From contig DFIS01000055.1 in NCBI GenBank assembly GCA_002372175.1, positions 77,268-141,267 on the forward strand: 64,000 nt of DNA, in the 5' to 3' direction. The notes below the pieces were generated by a model. The model worked only from the letters and a program-made list of their open reading frames with translations, searched no databases and was not told where the DNA came from. The translations under genes were made by a program, and so were the position numbers. This document shows, one piece after another, positions 1 through 9,355 of this stretch (position 1 is its first letter; each line of letters begins with the position of its first letter). The DNA comes from Solobacterium sp. UBA3691. Lineage in GTDB: Bacteria; Bacillota_I; Bacilli_A; Erysipelotrichales; Erysipelotrichaceae.

Positions 1-228
1 TACCGTCTTAACGTTACCGGCTGGTGTTACAGTATCCATGCCTATACAGACAGTGAGAACATCCCTGCCGGCAAAGCCTTCCGGAAAGCAGGCTTTCATC
101 CCTCGCGCAGATTCAAAGCAGATGTCGTTACAGAGCATGAAGGTATCTACAAAATGAAGAATGTACTGGGCATCGAATACTCATATATTCTTGAGAACCT
201 CCCGCAGGAGTACAGACACAGCGCATGA
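1..228 (+). CDS. C-terminal part of a GNAT-like acetyltransferase (cut by window start)
   Basis: Frame 1 is open from the first base to TGA at 226-228, giving about 75 residues of a protein whose start lies outside the window. The piece with N-IPAGKAFRKAGFHP resembles the last acetyl-CoA-binding helix and strand of GNAT acetyltransferases, in which an Asn/Ala-rich stretch leads to a K-x-GF motif. Its stop overlaps the ATG of the next gene (ATGA), so the two are probably translationally coupled. The family call rests on this short motif only; the substrate cannot be guessed. Confidence 0.5.
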   Translation, partial: YRLNVTGWCYSIHAYTDSENIPAGKAFRKAGFHPSRRFKADVVTEHEGIYKMKNVLGIEYSYILENLPQEYRHSA

Positions 229-533
229 TCAGGAATATATCCTGTACAGACTGCGGCCAGAGCTACACCGTGGAGGAAACCGCAAATACGATGGTATTCT
301 GCCCATCCTGCAGGAAGATGATCTTCCTGACATGTGAGGCAGGATACGGACCTGTAACACCCTGTTATCTGTATATCGGAGAGGATCCTGCAGGTTCTGT
401 AGTTATCGAAAACAGTACATATATACTCAAGTCCCTGTACTTATCCAAGGTCATTCCCCTGCAGCAGAGATATCTGCAGGCACTGTACGAGACACAGGAC
501 ATCGTTGAGACATACTTAAAAGAGGAAGGATAA
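225..533 (+). CDS. Small zinc-ribbon protein of unknown function
   Basis: A 102-residue protein. Its N-terminus carries CTDC and CPSC pairs about 18 residues apart, a typical Zn-ribbon knuckle pair, and there is a further lone Cys downstream. The rest is a Leu/Tyr-rich helical tail without a membrane segment or signal peptide. It starts inside the stop codon of the upstream acetyltransferase-like gene, so it is the second gene of an operon. It converges on the TerD-domain gene. No family was recognised; a role as a small nucleic-acid or protein adaptor would be a guess. Confidence 0.7.
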   Translation: MIRNISCTDCGQSYTVEETANTMVFCPSCRKMIFLTCEAGYGPVTPCYLYIGEDPAGSVVIENSTYILKSLYLSKVIPLQQRYLQALYETQDIVETYLKEEG

Positions 534-544
534 CCCTTCCTCTT
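520..544 (-). terminator. Hairpin between convergent genes
   Basis: AAGAGGAAGG at 520-529 pairs with CCTTCCTCTT at 535-544 (10-bp stem, 5-nt loop). Read on the minus strand the stem is followed by CTTTTAAG, so it fits a rho-independent terminator for the TerD-domain gene. On the plus strand it overlaps the last codons of the zinc-ribbon gene and has a poor T tract. Confidence 0.6.
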
Positions 545-547
545 AAT

Positions 548-2557
548 CTATCTGTCCATGAAGAAGTTCTGCTCGATCAGACTGATCTCATTATCCGCCT
601 GCGGCTTGTCTGCCCGCAGGATGATCTCTGCGTCTTCGGGAGAGCTCACTTCCGTCACACCCTGGGCTTTGTACAGAAGATCCAGATACCTGCGCAGGCT
701 GAAGCTTTCTTCGTTCAGCGGCTGATCAACATATCCCTGAATATCCTTGCCAAGATAGACAAGTACTCTGTGTTTCATATCCAGCTTACCGTACAGTAAC
801 TGGTTCTTTTCCGTTCTTAACAAATGTGAGAAGAAGCAGTTTGCCGGATCATACAGCTTCGCACTCTTCTTTACACCGAGCTTACTGACAGCCATCATGC
901 CTGTAAGCACAGTCTCGATCTTACTGAACGGAACACCGGTAAAAGAATGGATCCGGAATACTGCCTGTGTCAGTCCGTTTTCTACAGTCTTCTCAAGATC
1001 TGCGTCAAGATACTCGGCAGCGTTGGAGTGTGTCACATCCCCGGACATCACAAGTCCCTTACTCTTGAACTCATCATCCCATCCGACATGTACACGGTTC
1101 TCACCCTTCTCATCAGACGCATAGGCATGCAGGTCGATATCGATCCTTTTCTCGTCATTCCAGTACGTAAAGAAACGTACATACCGTACATCCTCGGGTA
1201 TCCGGTAAGCCATGCCGGAGCGCATGTATCCGCCTTCTGCTGACTTGTCAGAAGCTTCCACAAACGAATACGCAAAGCTGTAAGCACCTTCTTCGGTATA
1301 GATCTTCTTCCCCTTTAACGGTGTATTCAGACCGCACAGTGCCGCATACAGCACCTCCGTAAAGATCACTTCCAGGTACCTGTATTCCTTCTCCTTGGCA
1401 GCTTCTTCACTGTGCTTGCCGGCAAATCTTCGGCATACCGTTACCAGTGTCTGGATGCTTAATGCGTCCGCATGCCTGATCAGCACTTCCCCGATCTCTG
1501 CCGGTTCTACCCCGTTACGGATCAGATAGGCGCACTTGCGCAGTAACTCTCCGGGACGCTCTGCCGCCTTGGAAAGACCTGCCTCAGGGTTCTTCGCCAG
1601 TTCCTTCTTCAAGCTGCTTTCCCACGAGTACAGTTCACCGTCACGCAGCTTGTTTACGCAGTTTCTGTGCTCCTCTGAACGTGAGTAGATATTGTAATCC
1701 AGATACTGCAGAACAAGCAGACTCTGTTCTCTTTTCTTCCGTGACAGGATCAGATTATTCCGCAAGTCACCCGGTGTAAAGCTCTCCAGCAGCTGTACGA
1801 TCACTCTCTTCTCGGATGTACGCAGATGATAGTCCTTTCCGGCAATATAATTACGGGCACATGTCAGAACATCACCGGCATTCTGCACGATCTCACGCAG
1901 TGCTTCCTTCCTCTCTTCACCCTGCAGGCTCTCCATCATGACCGCAAAGACCGGGATCAGATTCTCCTTGAAGGATACCTGTACACCCCTGATACATGCC
2001 GAATCCTGTATAACAGCTTCTCTGACCAGTTCCTTCTCCGGTTCCGTAAAACGTTCCCTGCGGGCCATGATACGCCTGTATACATCAGCGTATATACCCT
2101 CCGGAGAGATGACCTTCAGTGTCTTTGCCTGCAGCAGGAGGTCGTCTTTCTCCGTCTTCTCCGTGCTCTCTGCCATATCATTCTCGACCGGCAGCCATCC
2201 CTTATGTATATCTACGCCGAGCAGGAACTCCATGCCGTACGTACTGAAGTAATGCATGTACTGGTGCAGACGGTATTCTGCCTCTTCCATCTCCATGACG
2301 GCTGAAGGGAAATCCGGGTACATTGGTTTCGCCTTAACTTCCGGCACAAAGCTCTTCACCTTGCTGTAGATCTCGGCACTGCGGTCACCCTGTGCGATCT
2401 TCGCAAGACTCTCCGGATCAAAGACATATCCTGTTTCGGTGATCAGGTTCTCATTCATCGTTACGGCTTTGATCAGAGCTTCATCTGTGATCTTTTCCTG
2501 ACTGTCTGCCAGCAGGACTTCTCTGAACTCAGTAAACAGATTCTGTTCAAATGTCAT
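548..2557 (-). CDS. Large cytoplasmic protein with C-terminal TerD-like domain
   Basis: A 669-residue protein. I place the start at ATG 2557, which is preceded by GGAGGTGAAAAC; the open frame runs 19 codons further upstream without a comparable ribosome site. Most of the protein is alpha-helical and charged. Around residues 440-560 there is a beta-rich stretch (VRFFTYWNDEKRIDIDLHAY, then HVGWDD and VMSGDVTHSNAAEYLDADL) that resembles the TerD-like domain found at the C-terminus of MXAN_6230/SCO0854-type proteins. Those have an N-terminal RING-like part, which I do not see here. TerD domains bind calcium in tellurite/stress operons, but no other ter gene is nearby. No signal peptide. Function unknown. 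Confidence 0.7.
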   Translation of the reverse strand: MTFEQNLFTEFREVLLADSQEKITDEALIKAVTMNENLITETGYVFDPESLAKIAQGDRSAEIYSKVKSFVPEVKAKPMYPDFPSAVMEMEEAEYRLHQYMHYFSTYGMEFLLGVDIHKGWLPVENDMAESTEKTEKDDLLLQAKTLKVISPEGIYADVYRRIMARRERFTEPEKELVREAVIQDSACIRGVQVSFKENLIPVFAVMMESLQGEERKEALREIVQNAGDVLTCARNYIAGKDYHLRTSEKRVIVQLLESFTPGDLRNNLILSRKKREQSLLVLQYLDYNIYSRSEEHRNCVNKLRDGELYSWESSLKKELAKNPEAGLSKAAERPGELLRKCAYLIRNGVEPAEIGEVLIRHADALSIQTLVTVCRRFAGKHSEEAAKEKEYRYLEVIFTEVLYAALCGLNTPLKGKKIYTEEGAYSFAYSFVEASDKSAEGGYMRSGMAYRIPEDVRYVRFFTYWNDEKRIDIDLHAYASDEKGENRVHVGWDDEFKSKGLVMSGDVTHSNAAEYLDADLEKTVENGLTQAVFRIHSFTGVPFSKIETVLTGMMAVSKLGVKKSAKLYDPANCFFSHLLRTEKNQLLYGKLDMKHRVLVYLGKDIQGYVDQPLNEESFSLRRYLDLLYKAQGVTEVSSPEDAEIILRADKPQADNEISLIEQNFFMDR

Positions 2558-2689
2558 GTTTTCACCTCCGGAGTCAGAAAAAGTGCAGCCATCCATGATC
2601 GGTTTGTCTCCCAAGATAGTAAAAGTAGGATCATAGTCAGCACTTGCGTGCCACGCTGCACTTCTGTATTTATTATAGCTTCTTATTTC

Positions 2690-3868
2690 TCATTTGTCTT
2701 CATAGGCTTCATAATGCTGGGTGCCGAAGTAGTACAGATATCCTTCTTTCATCGTCTCATAGGAAGCTTCCGGACTGCCGTTTTCACATACACGGTATAC
2801 ATTCCAGGTATAGCTTCCGCTGCCGTAGCACTTCATCAGAGGCTTGTCATCGGTCCTTTCCGAGCGTACGTAGAGTGTGATATCATCGTGTTCCTGCAGA
2901 TAGGCAGCGATCTTCTCCGAGAAGACAGGCTTGTAACAGGGAGCTTCGGGATCATCCAGAACTGCCCGTTTCTCATGTCTCTGATCATGTACCGTGTAGC
3001 CGCCTTTCTTGTTTTCCGGGGCATCTACAGGCATGGCATAGTACTTCTCATCCAGGATCGCCTGGATATCCGCACAGGTACCATCCTGCACAAGGACGAT
3101 ATCCCCGTCCTCCAGCACGAGATCTCTCTCGGCCGAAGTCATGTATATCCCGTCTGTCACTTCGATATACTTCTGCCTGTACCACTGCATCTTTCCGCCG
3201 GTAAAGTCCGGATATCCGACTGCCAGCAGATCCGGATTCCTGCCATGCAGTCTCTCAAGACCCTTGTATGTCTCGGCCGTACCCTGTTTGACAATGTAGA
3301 TATCTCCCCATCCCCTGACATACGGACTTAACTGCCGGAAGATCTCTTCGCCGCGTTCCGTATCCTGTTCCTCGGCTGTTTCCTCCAAAAGGATCTCCAG
3401 CTGTATCTGCGGTTTCTCCTTCTCACAGAAAGACCGGATATCCCCGTCATAGTATTCCGTATAGATGCACTCATCGAAGGAATCCATACCGGTACGGGCA
3501 AGATCATACCGGATTGTGATCATATCCTGTGCATTGACCAGCGGCCGGATGATCTCCCGGTCAAAGGCTTCCTGAATCTCCTCTGCCTGTCTGTTATCCG
3601 CGTAGATGTCCGTACCGTCCGCATGATATACCCAGTATCCGTCACTCATCTTGTATGCTCTGTTTTTGACCCCGATATAGCCGAAAAGACCGCTGTTGCC
3701 TGCCCTGATCGTTTCTTCCAGGGTGATCTTACGGTCATTGTATTTCTTCCGGTAGTATGTCAGGGCTTCACTCTTCGCCGTGTTTTCTTCTTTGCGCTTA
3801 TCCAGGCATCCGCCCAGCAGTGCCGCAAGAGCCAGCAGACCCTTTAACATGATCCTCTTCCTCTTCAT
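2690..3868 (-). CDS. Predicted lipoprotein, unknown function
   Basis: A 392-residue protein beginning MKRKRIMLKGLLALAALLGG-C: two basic residues, a hydrophobic stretch and a lipobox-like LGGC, so it is probably lipid-anchored outside the membrane. The body is acidic and rich in Tyr and Asp, with no catalytic motif I recognise. The start lies 3 bp after the stop of the tyrosine phosphatase gene, so the two form a tight operon. The coupling suggests shared regulation rather than a known joint pathway. Confidence 0.65.
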   Translation of the reverse strand: MKRKRIMLKGLLALAALLGGCLDKRKEENTAKSEALTYYRKKYNDRKITLEETIRAGNSGLFGYIGVKNRAYKMSDGYWVYHADGTDIYADNRQAEEIQEAFDREIIRPLVNAQDMITIRYDLARTGMDSFDECIYTEYYDGDIRSFCEKEKPQIQLEILLEETAEEQDTERGEEIFRQLSPYVRGWGDIYIVKQGTAETYKGLERLHGRNPDLLAVGYPDFTGGKMQWYRQKYIEVTDGIYMTSAERDLVLEDGDIVLVQDGTCADIQAILDEKYYAMPVDAPENKKGGYTVHDQRHEKRAVLDDPEAPCYKPVFSEKIAAYLQEHDDITLYVRSERTDDKPLMKCYGSGSYTWNVYRVCENGSPEASYETMKEGYLYYFGTQHYEAYEDK

Positions 3869-3871
3869 ACA

Positions 3872-4327
3872 TTATTCATGATACAGGCTGTCCAGATACC
3901 CTGTACAGGCATCCCACAGATCCTGATAAGTCTCCTCAAAGTTACCGGTATACCAGGGATCCCTGACATCCCTGTACACAGACGCATACTCCATCATGTG
4001 ATGTATCTTATACGCCGGATCATTGCCTGTCATATCCATGAGTCTGCGGATATTTGAAGCATCCATCGCAAAGATCACATCATAGTATTCATATTCCCAG
4101 GATCTCATCTTATGCGCACGGTGTCCCTCACAGGGGATCCCGTATTCCCTGAGCTTCCTGCGGGCAGGCGGATACAGTCCGTTGCCCTCTTCTTCACTGC
4201 TTACCGCTGCTGAGGCAATCTCGAAATCATCCTGCACACCTCTTCTGCGCACAAGCTCCTTCAGGATAAACTCTGCCATCGGGCTCCTGCATATATTGCC
4301 GTGGCAGACGAAAAGTATCTTAATCAT
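3872..4327 (-). CDS. Low molecular weight protein-tyrosine phosphatase
   Basis: A 151-residue cytoplasmic enzyme. The N-terminus has the P-loop FVCHGNICRSPMAEF (Cys and Arg of the C-x5-R-S signature) and the C-terminal region has RDPWYTGNFEETY, where the Asp is the expected general acid of the DPY/W loop. Length fits the family (about 150 residues). The family removes phosphate from protein tyrosine or arginine; which substrate is used here is unknown. It is the first gene of a two-gene operon with the downstream lipoprotein. Immediately upstream lies the left boundary of the mobile island. Confidence 0.92.
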   Translation of the reverse strand: MIKILFVCHGNICRSPMAEFILKELVRRRGVQDDFEIASAAVSSEEEGNGLYPPARRKLREYGIPCEGHRAHKMRSWEYEYYDVIFAMDASNIRRLMDMTGNDPAYKIHHMMEYASVYRDVRDPWYTGNFEETYQDLWDACTGYLDSLYHE

Positions 4328-4419
4328 ATCGTTTTTCCTTGTTTTATCAGGGCTTAGACACCTTTTTCATTTTCATTTGCCGGCATAATATATGCATATT
4401 TTGGCATATTTACATCGGC

Positions 4420-4460
4420 AAAAGGTGTAAAGTAAGGTGTAATTATTTTTCATTTACACC
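4420..4460. repeat. GGTGTAA repeat cluster at left island boundary
   Basis: GGTGTAA occurs at 4424-4430 and 4436-4442 and inverted as TTACACC at 4454-4460. The first copy is embedded in AAAAGGTGTAAA (4420-4431), which recurs at 9464-9475 in the same orientation. The cluster lies just past the 3' end of the integrase fragment, where tyrosine integrases usually have their attachment region. I read it as a remnant attachment or integrase-binding site; this is inference. Confidence 0.5.
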
Positions 4461-4469
4461 TTAAGATTT

Positions 4470-4766
4470 TTACATAACATTCAGCTTCTCGATCTCTGCT
4501 TTTGCATCCTCAAAATTAACGTGAGTATAGACATTAAGCGTGGTTCCGATGTCTGCATGTCCCATGAGATACTGAAGCGTTTTCGGATTCATTCCGGACT
4601 TCGCCATATTGGAACAGTAGGTATGGCGGCATACATGAGGTGTAATCTCGGGCATCTGAAGCTTGTAAATGGAATTATACTTGTCCACTATATGCTTAAA
4701 GTAATGGTCCCAGTGAAGCGAGTATGTAATACTTCCATCCTTGTCGTAGTACAGAAATCCGGTATA
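4470..4766 (-). pseudogene. Tyrosine integrase, C-terminal catalytic fragment
   Basis: About 98 residues, in frame from the codon right after the TGA of the primase/helicase gene to TAA at 4470. The catalytic half of a phage/Tn916-type integrase is visible: HVCRHTYC supplies the H-x-x-R, LMGHADIGTT supplies the second His, and NVYTH the nucleophilic Tyr. The N-terminal arm- and core-binding domains and the first catalytic Arg are missing. A GTG at 4688 could start a 72-residue product but no ribosome site supports it. It marks the left end of a mobile island and is almost certainly inactive. Confidence 0.85.
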
Positions 4767-7745
4767 TCACCATTCCTGTATATCTACTTTAGAACCAAAC
4801 GTCATCTCCAGAAGCTCTGCGGCAATATCTTTACTGCATACCCTCATAAGATTGTCTTCAGCATCTTCCTTAGACAGCAGATTCACGCTTCCATACCAGA
4901 CAATCTCATTATCAATCACGGCATAATGTTCACAAAACTCTTCCACAAGCCTGATTTCAAAGCCTGCTTTACGAAGCCTCTCCATAAGTTCCATCCTGAC
5001 ATCATCCCTGCCATATTTATAAGCGTCCGGATGCCAGGTAACAATTGTAACCCTTACACCTAGTTTCTGCCGGTTGCCAAGAACGGAGATGATACGGTTT
5101 ACTTTTTGATTGTTAAGTCTTGGGCTCGAAACAATTACTGTCCTCTTTGCTTCTTCAAGATCTCTCCAATAGGTATCTGCATAGTTTTCTATGTCATAGA
5201 TAGCATTTGCCTTCTGCTTCTCGCCATCCATATTAACACAGAGTTCATATCCGATCTTTTTATATGCCTTCAATCTTGCAGCATACATTTTATCGAACTT
5301 TGGAATATGGCTGTCCACATAGTCGTAGACGATAACATTTTCTTTACCATCATAATCCCTGTTCAGACGGCCTACATACTGTTCCACGACATTTTCACCT
5401 GAAACCGGCGTTGCCATAAACAGCGTATCAAGTCTCGGGAAGTCAAATCCCTCTCCAAGTAAAGAACCCGTTCCCACAAGGATCAGGCTATCAGAATCAT
5501 CCACGTTGTTCAGTTCCTCTACCTGCGCCCTGCGAGCTTTCGTACCATTTGCCCCCGTCAAAAGGATCAGCCTGTCAGCATATGTTTTAAGTCCCTCAGA
5601 TAGTTTCTTTGCATGATCAACATATTTTGTCAGCACAACCGGTGTTCTTCCTGCCCGAACACAAGCCACAACATCTTTTATGATCTGATCATCACGAACA
5701 TCGTTATTTCTGATCAGTTCAAAAGCATCATTGCCATATGGTGTTTTTGACAGATGGTGTGGTTTCACAGTCCTTGTAAATCGAGGGTATACCAGATGAT
5801 CTATATTTTGTTCTTCTGCTCTATCCTTCGCCGTAAATCGGTACCTGATAGGTCCAAGCAGAAACTCATTGATCTTTTCTTTGCCATCTCCACGCTTTGG
5901 TGTTGCTGTTACGCCGTACACGTACTTGGCTTTTATCTCCTGAAGCACTTCGATTGCACTGTCTGAAGCTGCGTGATGGCATTCATCAAAATACACCTGA
6001 GAATATTCCTTAAGCATCGGATGGAATCCGTCCTTTTTCCTAAGGGAACGTATCATTGCTACATCCACTATCCCGGTCAACGTATCATGTGCTCCCTGAA
6101 GGTTTCCTATCAAAGTTTTTCTTTTTCTTGTTCTTCCGGTCTTTGTCTGATATTCCGGTAGTTCTTCATCAATTTCGAGAAACTCGTCCAAACGTTTAAT
6201 CCACTGGTTCATCAAATCCGCCCTGTCGACAAGGATCAGTGTGCTTACACCTCTTTTTGCTATCATATCGCAGCAGACCACAGTCTTTCCAAATGCTGTA
6301 GCAGCATGTAATATGCCCACGTCATTTTCAAGCATAGTATCCACAGCAGGAATCTGGGAATCCCTGAGCTCTCCCTTGAATGAAATGTTTAACTTCCGAC
6401 CTTCAGTCCTCCTATCTTCAATCTTAAATTCGATACCTGCTTTATCAAACTCCCTTAAGATTCTCTCTCGAAGTCCGCGGGGCAGAACAATATATTTGCC
6501 TTCATCCCTTCCAAGATAAATAAACCTGGATTCGTCGTAATTTGGCATATCCATAGCCTGATTCTGAAAATACTGCTTGTTGGAAAATGTTGCCATACGG
6601 CGAAGCTGTCTCTTCGCTTTATTCGTCATCCCTGTGGAATCAATGTATATGTGATCAGACAGCACGATATGTACCACCCCCTTCACACTTCCGGCTTCAA
6701 TCTCAGAATTCTTATCCCAAGGAGTCTCATTACCATCATTCTCATCGGTAGTGCCTGAGCCGTACCACAATGAAAGATAGTCTTCTATCTCCTGTCTGGC
6801 TAGGCGTTTTGTCCCTGCAAGAAGTTTTAACTGATCTTCATATGCATTCCAGTTTTCATCAACAAAGGCACTATTCCCTGACTTTAATGCCATCCCTTGA
6901 AGAGGAAGAGCAATTACATTTCCGAGTCCGCCTGTGGGGAGAGCATCCTGTGTCGGTATCATTTGATCATAGTATTTGAACGACTTCAGATTTACAGATT
7001 CAGCACCTTTCTCAAGCAAAGCAAAACCAAATCTTCTAGCCAGCCTTGCTGGGATCATTTCTTTGAAGAATATCCATAAATGTGCACCTCGTCCTGACCT
7101 CGACCGCTCTACAACCACATCCACATTCAGGTTTTTACAAATGTGTCGCAATGCATTTATCTCATCCTTCCAACTGCCATCTACATTTGCATAGTCATCC
7201 TGCTCTGCACCTTTTGCATGGTTATCAAAATCAAACACCAGCAACTGACAAAGATTATTCTCAAGCATCGGATATATCGCCACGACATCATTTCCGTTAG
7301 GATCCTCTCCCTTCATATGAGCCTTTATAAGAGGCAACGTAACCGGCTTGTACGCCCTAAGTTCACAGTCCTTACACCGAACACTATCCTTTTTCTGTAT
7401 ATGACAGTTTCTATCCCAACGATTAAAGCACTGTGTATAATATCCGTTTTTCCCGGTCTTTGGATTTGTATATCGAAGATCGTACACATCCTTCCTGCCG
7501 CGGCAGAACATCATAAAGAAATCTCTCGCAACCTTATCGGTAACATCAAATTTCCTTATTCGCGCTCCCTGATTAGGATCATATAGTTCTGATGAATTAT
7601 CATTACTATCAGACACAATATCCGCATACGAAACACCTGCTTCATCCATACGCTGCTTCAGAAGTCGATTTTCATCCGTAAGCGCCTGTATCTTGGATTG
7701 CAAATGTTCAATTATGTCTGAATGCTGCTGCACATGTTCATTCAT
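4767..7745 (-). CDS. TOTE-type primase / SF2 helicase / PLD-like protein
   Basis: A 992-residue protein; ATG 7745 is preferred over the GTG at 7754 because AGGAAG lies about 10 nt upstream of it. Order of parts: a short coiled coil (about 1-40); an archaeo-eukaryotic primase domain (about 65-290) with a Cys-rich insert, the metal motif VFDFDNH near 175 and GRGAHLWIFF near 223; an SF2 helicase (about 450-830) with Walker A ATAFGKTV, DECH box FDECHHAA and motif VI VGRLNRDY; and a C-terminal phospholipase-D-like domain (about 860-985) with HYAVIDNEIVWYGSVN. The primase-helicase pair matches proteins annotated as TOTE conflict-system primases. In the PLD motif the usual HxK Lys is Ala. It follows the AlbA_2 gene by 21 bp. 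Confidence 0.85.
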   Translation of the reverse strand: MNEHVQQHSDIIEHLQSKIQALTDENRLLKQRMDEAGVSYADIVSDSNDNSSELYDPNQGARIRKFDVTDKVARDFFMMFCRGRKDVYDLRYTNPKTGKNGYYTQCFNRWDRNCHIQKKDSVRCKDCELRAYKPVTLPLIKAHMKGEDPNGNDVVAIYPMLENNLCQLLVFDFDNHAKGAEQDDYANVDGSWKDEINALRHICKNLNVDVVVERSRSGRGAHLWIFFKEMIPARLARRFGFALLEKGAESVNLKSFKYYDQMIPTQDALPTGGLGNVIALPLQGMALKSGNSAFVDENWNAYEDQLKLLAGTKRLARQEIEDYLSLWYGSGTTDENDGNETPWDKNSEIEAGSVKGVVHIVLSDHIYIDSTGMTNKAKRQLRRMATFSNKQYFQNQAMDMPNYDESRFIYLGRDEGKYIVLPRGLRERILREFDKAGIEFKIEDRRTEGRKLNISFKGELRDSQIPAVDTMLENDVGILHAATAFGKTVVCCDMIAKRGVSTLILVDRADLMNQWIKRLDEFLEIDEELPEYQTKTGRTRKRKTLIGNLQGAHDTLTGIVDVAMIRSLRKKDGFHPMLKEYSQVYFDECHHAASDSAIEVLQEIKAKYVYGVTATPKRGDGKEKINEFLLGPIRYRFTAKDRAEEQNIDHLVYPRFTRTVKPHHLSKTPYGNDAFELIRNNDVRDDQIIKDVVACVRAGRTPVVLTKYVDHAKKLSEGLKTYADRLILLTGANGTKARRAQVEELNNVDDSDSLILVGTGSLLGEGFDFPRLDTLFMATPVSGENVVEQYVGRLNRDYDGKENVIVYDYVDSHIPKFDKMYAARLKAYKKIGYELCVNMDGEKQKANAIYDIENYADTYWRDLEEAKRTVIVSSPRLNNQKVNRIISVLGNRQKLGVRVTIVTWHPDAYKYGRDDVRMELMERLRKAGFEIRLVEEFCEHYAVIDNEIVWYGSVNLLSKEDAEDNLMRVCSKDIAAELLEMTFGSKVDIQEW

Positions 7746-7766
7746 AACTATCACACTTCCTGAATT

Positions 7767-9341
7767 TTACTTTGAAAACTTGTACTTTCCTTTTCCCATT
7801 CCTTCTACCGGAACAATGATCTTCAGTTCATTCTCCATCCTTTTCAAATAGGACGTTGCTGTCACTTCCGAACAACCAAGAATTTCGACTACTCGAGAAT
7901 TTCCAAAAACCTCTGTCCCGATTTCCTCATATAACTTCAATACGTTTTGTTTTATTTTATTTGTATATCCCGAATCCAAGATTTTCTGCTTGAAATCTTT
8001 GGTTTCAGTCTCAATCCAAACTTTTTTCTTTGGTTTGGAGCCATTTTTTATTTCATAGTATTCTTCATTTACAGGTATAACCACAGAAGTAACGTTGTCA
8101 TTTACATCAAAAGTCTTATAGAAAAGATCCGGAGATCCATTTTCCCACATTGATCTTTTGGCTTCCCCGATACCTGTTCCGAAAGATTCTATAATGCCTA
8201 ATGCTTTAAACATATCCCTGATTTCAGGATTCTCCGTGTCTCGTTCGTTAAAGAACGTTCTCTCATTCAGATCACTTATACGTATAGGCGGTAACGGCTT
8301 GTTATAATTCACAATGTTTATCTGTTTTTCAGACACATATATTTGGATTGGCTTACCATTTTCATAGTTGTTATGAACAATGGCATTTGCAAGCAATTCT
8401 TCCAATGCAATAAACGTGAAGTTCTCGATTTTACGATTATCTGAGTTGCCATCATCACGTATAACCAATTCATTTAAGTAATTGTTATTGATGTACTCCA
8501 ACGCAGCATAATACTGTTTCCAAACTGCACCTTTAAATACTTTGGATTCCATCTTTCTTTTTGTGCCAAACATATCAACAATTAGTTCCGTATATGCATA
8601 TGGAATACGATCTTCCGGATGCCCGGAAAACATGAGTACAGCATAATTTTTAACTCGTCTTTCAGTTGGATCATTTTTATCAATCAAATCCAAGGCCTTA
8701 GCCAGCTCTTTCTTTCCCATTCCATCACTGATTTGTCTTGAGCTTGTAATAGAAAAGTATTCTCTTAATAAGTCAATATTTAAGTCATCAATTGAAGCAC
8801 CGGAACTTACAATCGAACTAAAATGAAAATTGGAAAACTTACGCAACAGATCATACTCTTCATCTACTCTCGCAAGACGTGTTTCCGCTTCAATTCTCAC
8901 ATATCTTCCCGGTTTAAGATTAATCTTTTTGTCTTTTTCAGCTTTTTCAGCCACCATGAAAGGACCTCCGGTCTGGCGCTTTACAATAATAAGCAAATAA
9001 CTGATTCCATCCATATCATTTGCTACTACTTCAAACGCAACATTGGGATATAAAAAAGAACGCAATGAATTGATGGCATTCTTGCATTTTTCCAGCCGTC
9101 CTTCAGTAACTCCCTTGATTGGAAGAACCGGAATCGCTTTCTGTTCTTCGTTATTTTCCTCTTCGACACCAATAAAAATATATTGAATATCATTGTTGTA
9201 ATAGTTATTTCCGTATGCGCAGATGGTTTTTAATATTTTATCTAGCTGTTGCTCTGATGCCTTGTATTCTATATACGAGCATTCTGCTGTTTTGTTCTTA
9301 AGTATTTCATTTGCCTGTTTTTTTATCTGTCTATAATCCAT
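7767..9341 (-). CDS. AlbA_2 (Schlafen-type) / HATPase / winged-helix regulator
   Basis: A 524-residue protein. ATG 9341 has GGAGG 8 nt upstream, so I reject the upstream in-frame TTG. Residues about 15-160 form an AlbA_2-type domain (ECSYIEYKAS, YIFIGVEE, PGRYVRIEAETR), and about 310-420 a GHKL/HATPase-like region (LEELLANAIVHNNY, then a G-T-G-I-G loop). The last 60 residues look like a winged helix (EVFGNSRVVEILGCSEVTA). Proteins of this build act as DNA-binding regulators or effectors in defence-like gene pairs. It is the first gene of the island operon and may bind the three repeats in its own promoter; that is inference. Base composition is clearly AT-richer than the host genes. Confidence 0.8.
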   Translation of the reverse strand: MDYRQIKKQANEILKNKTAECSYIEYKASEQQLDKILKTICAYGNNYYNNDIQYIFIGVEEENNEEQKAIPVLPIKGVTEGRLEKCKNAINSLRSFLYPNVAFEVVANDMDGISYLLIIVKRQTGGPFMVAEKAEKDKKINLKPGRYVRIEAETRLARVDEEYDLLRKFSNFHFSSIVSSGASIDDLNIDLLREYFSITSSRQISDGMGKKELAKALDLIDKNDPTERRVKNYAVLMFSGHPEDRIPYAYTELIVDMFGTKRKMESKVFKGAVWKQYYAALEYINNNYLNELVIRDDGNSDNRKIENFTFIALEELLANAIVHNNYENGKPIQIYVSEKQINIVNYNKPLPPIRISDLNERTFFNERDTENPEIRDMFKALGIIESFGTGIGEAKRSMWENGSPDLFYKTFDVNDNVTSVVIPVNEEYYEIKNGSKPKKKVWIETETKDFKQKILDSGYTNKIKQNVLKLYEEIGTEVFGNSRVVEILGCSEVTATSYLKRMENELKIIVPVEGMGKGKYKFSK

Positions 9342-9355
9342 AGTTTTGTCCTCCG

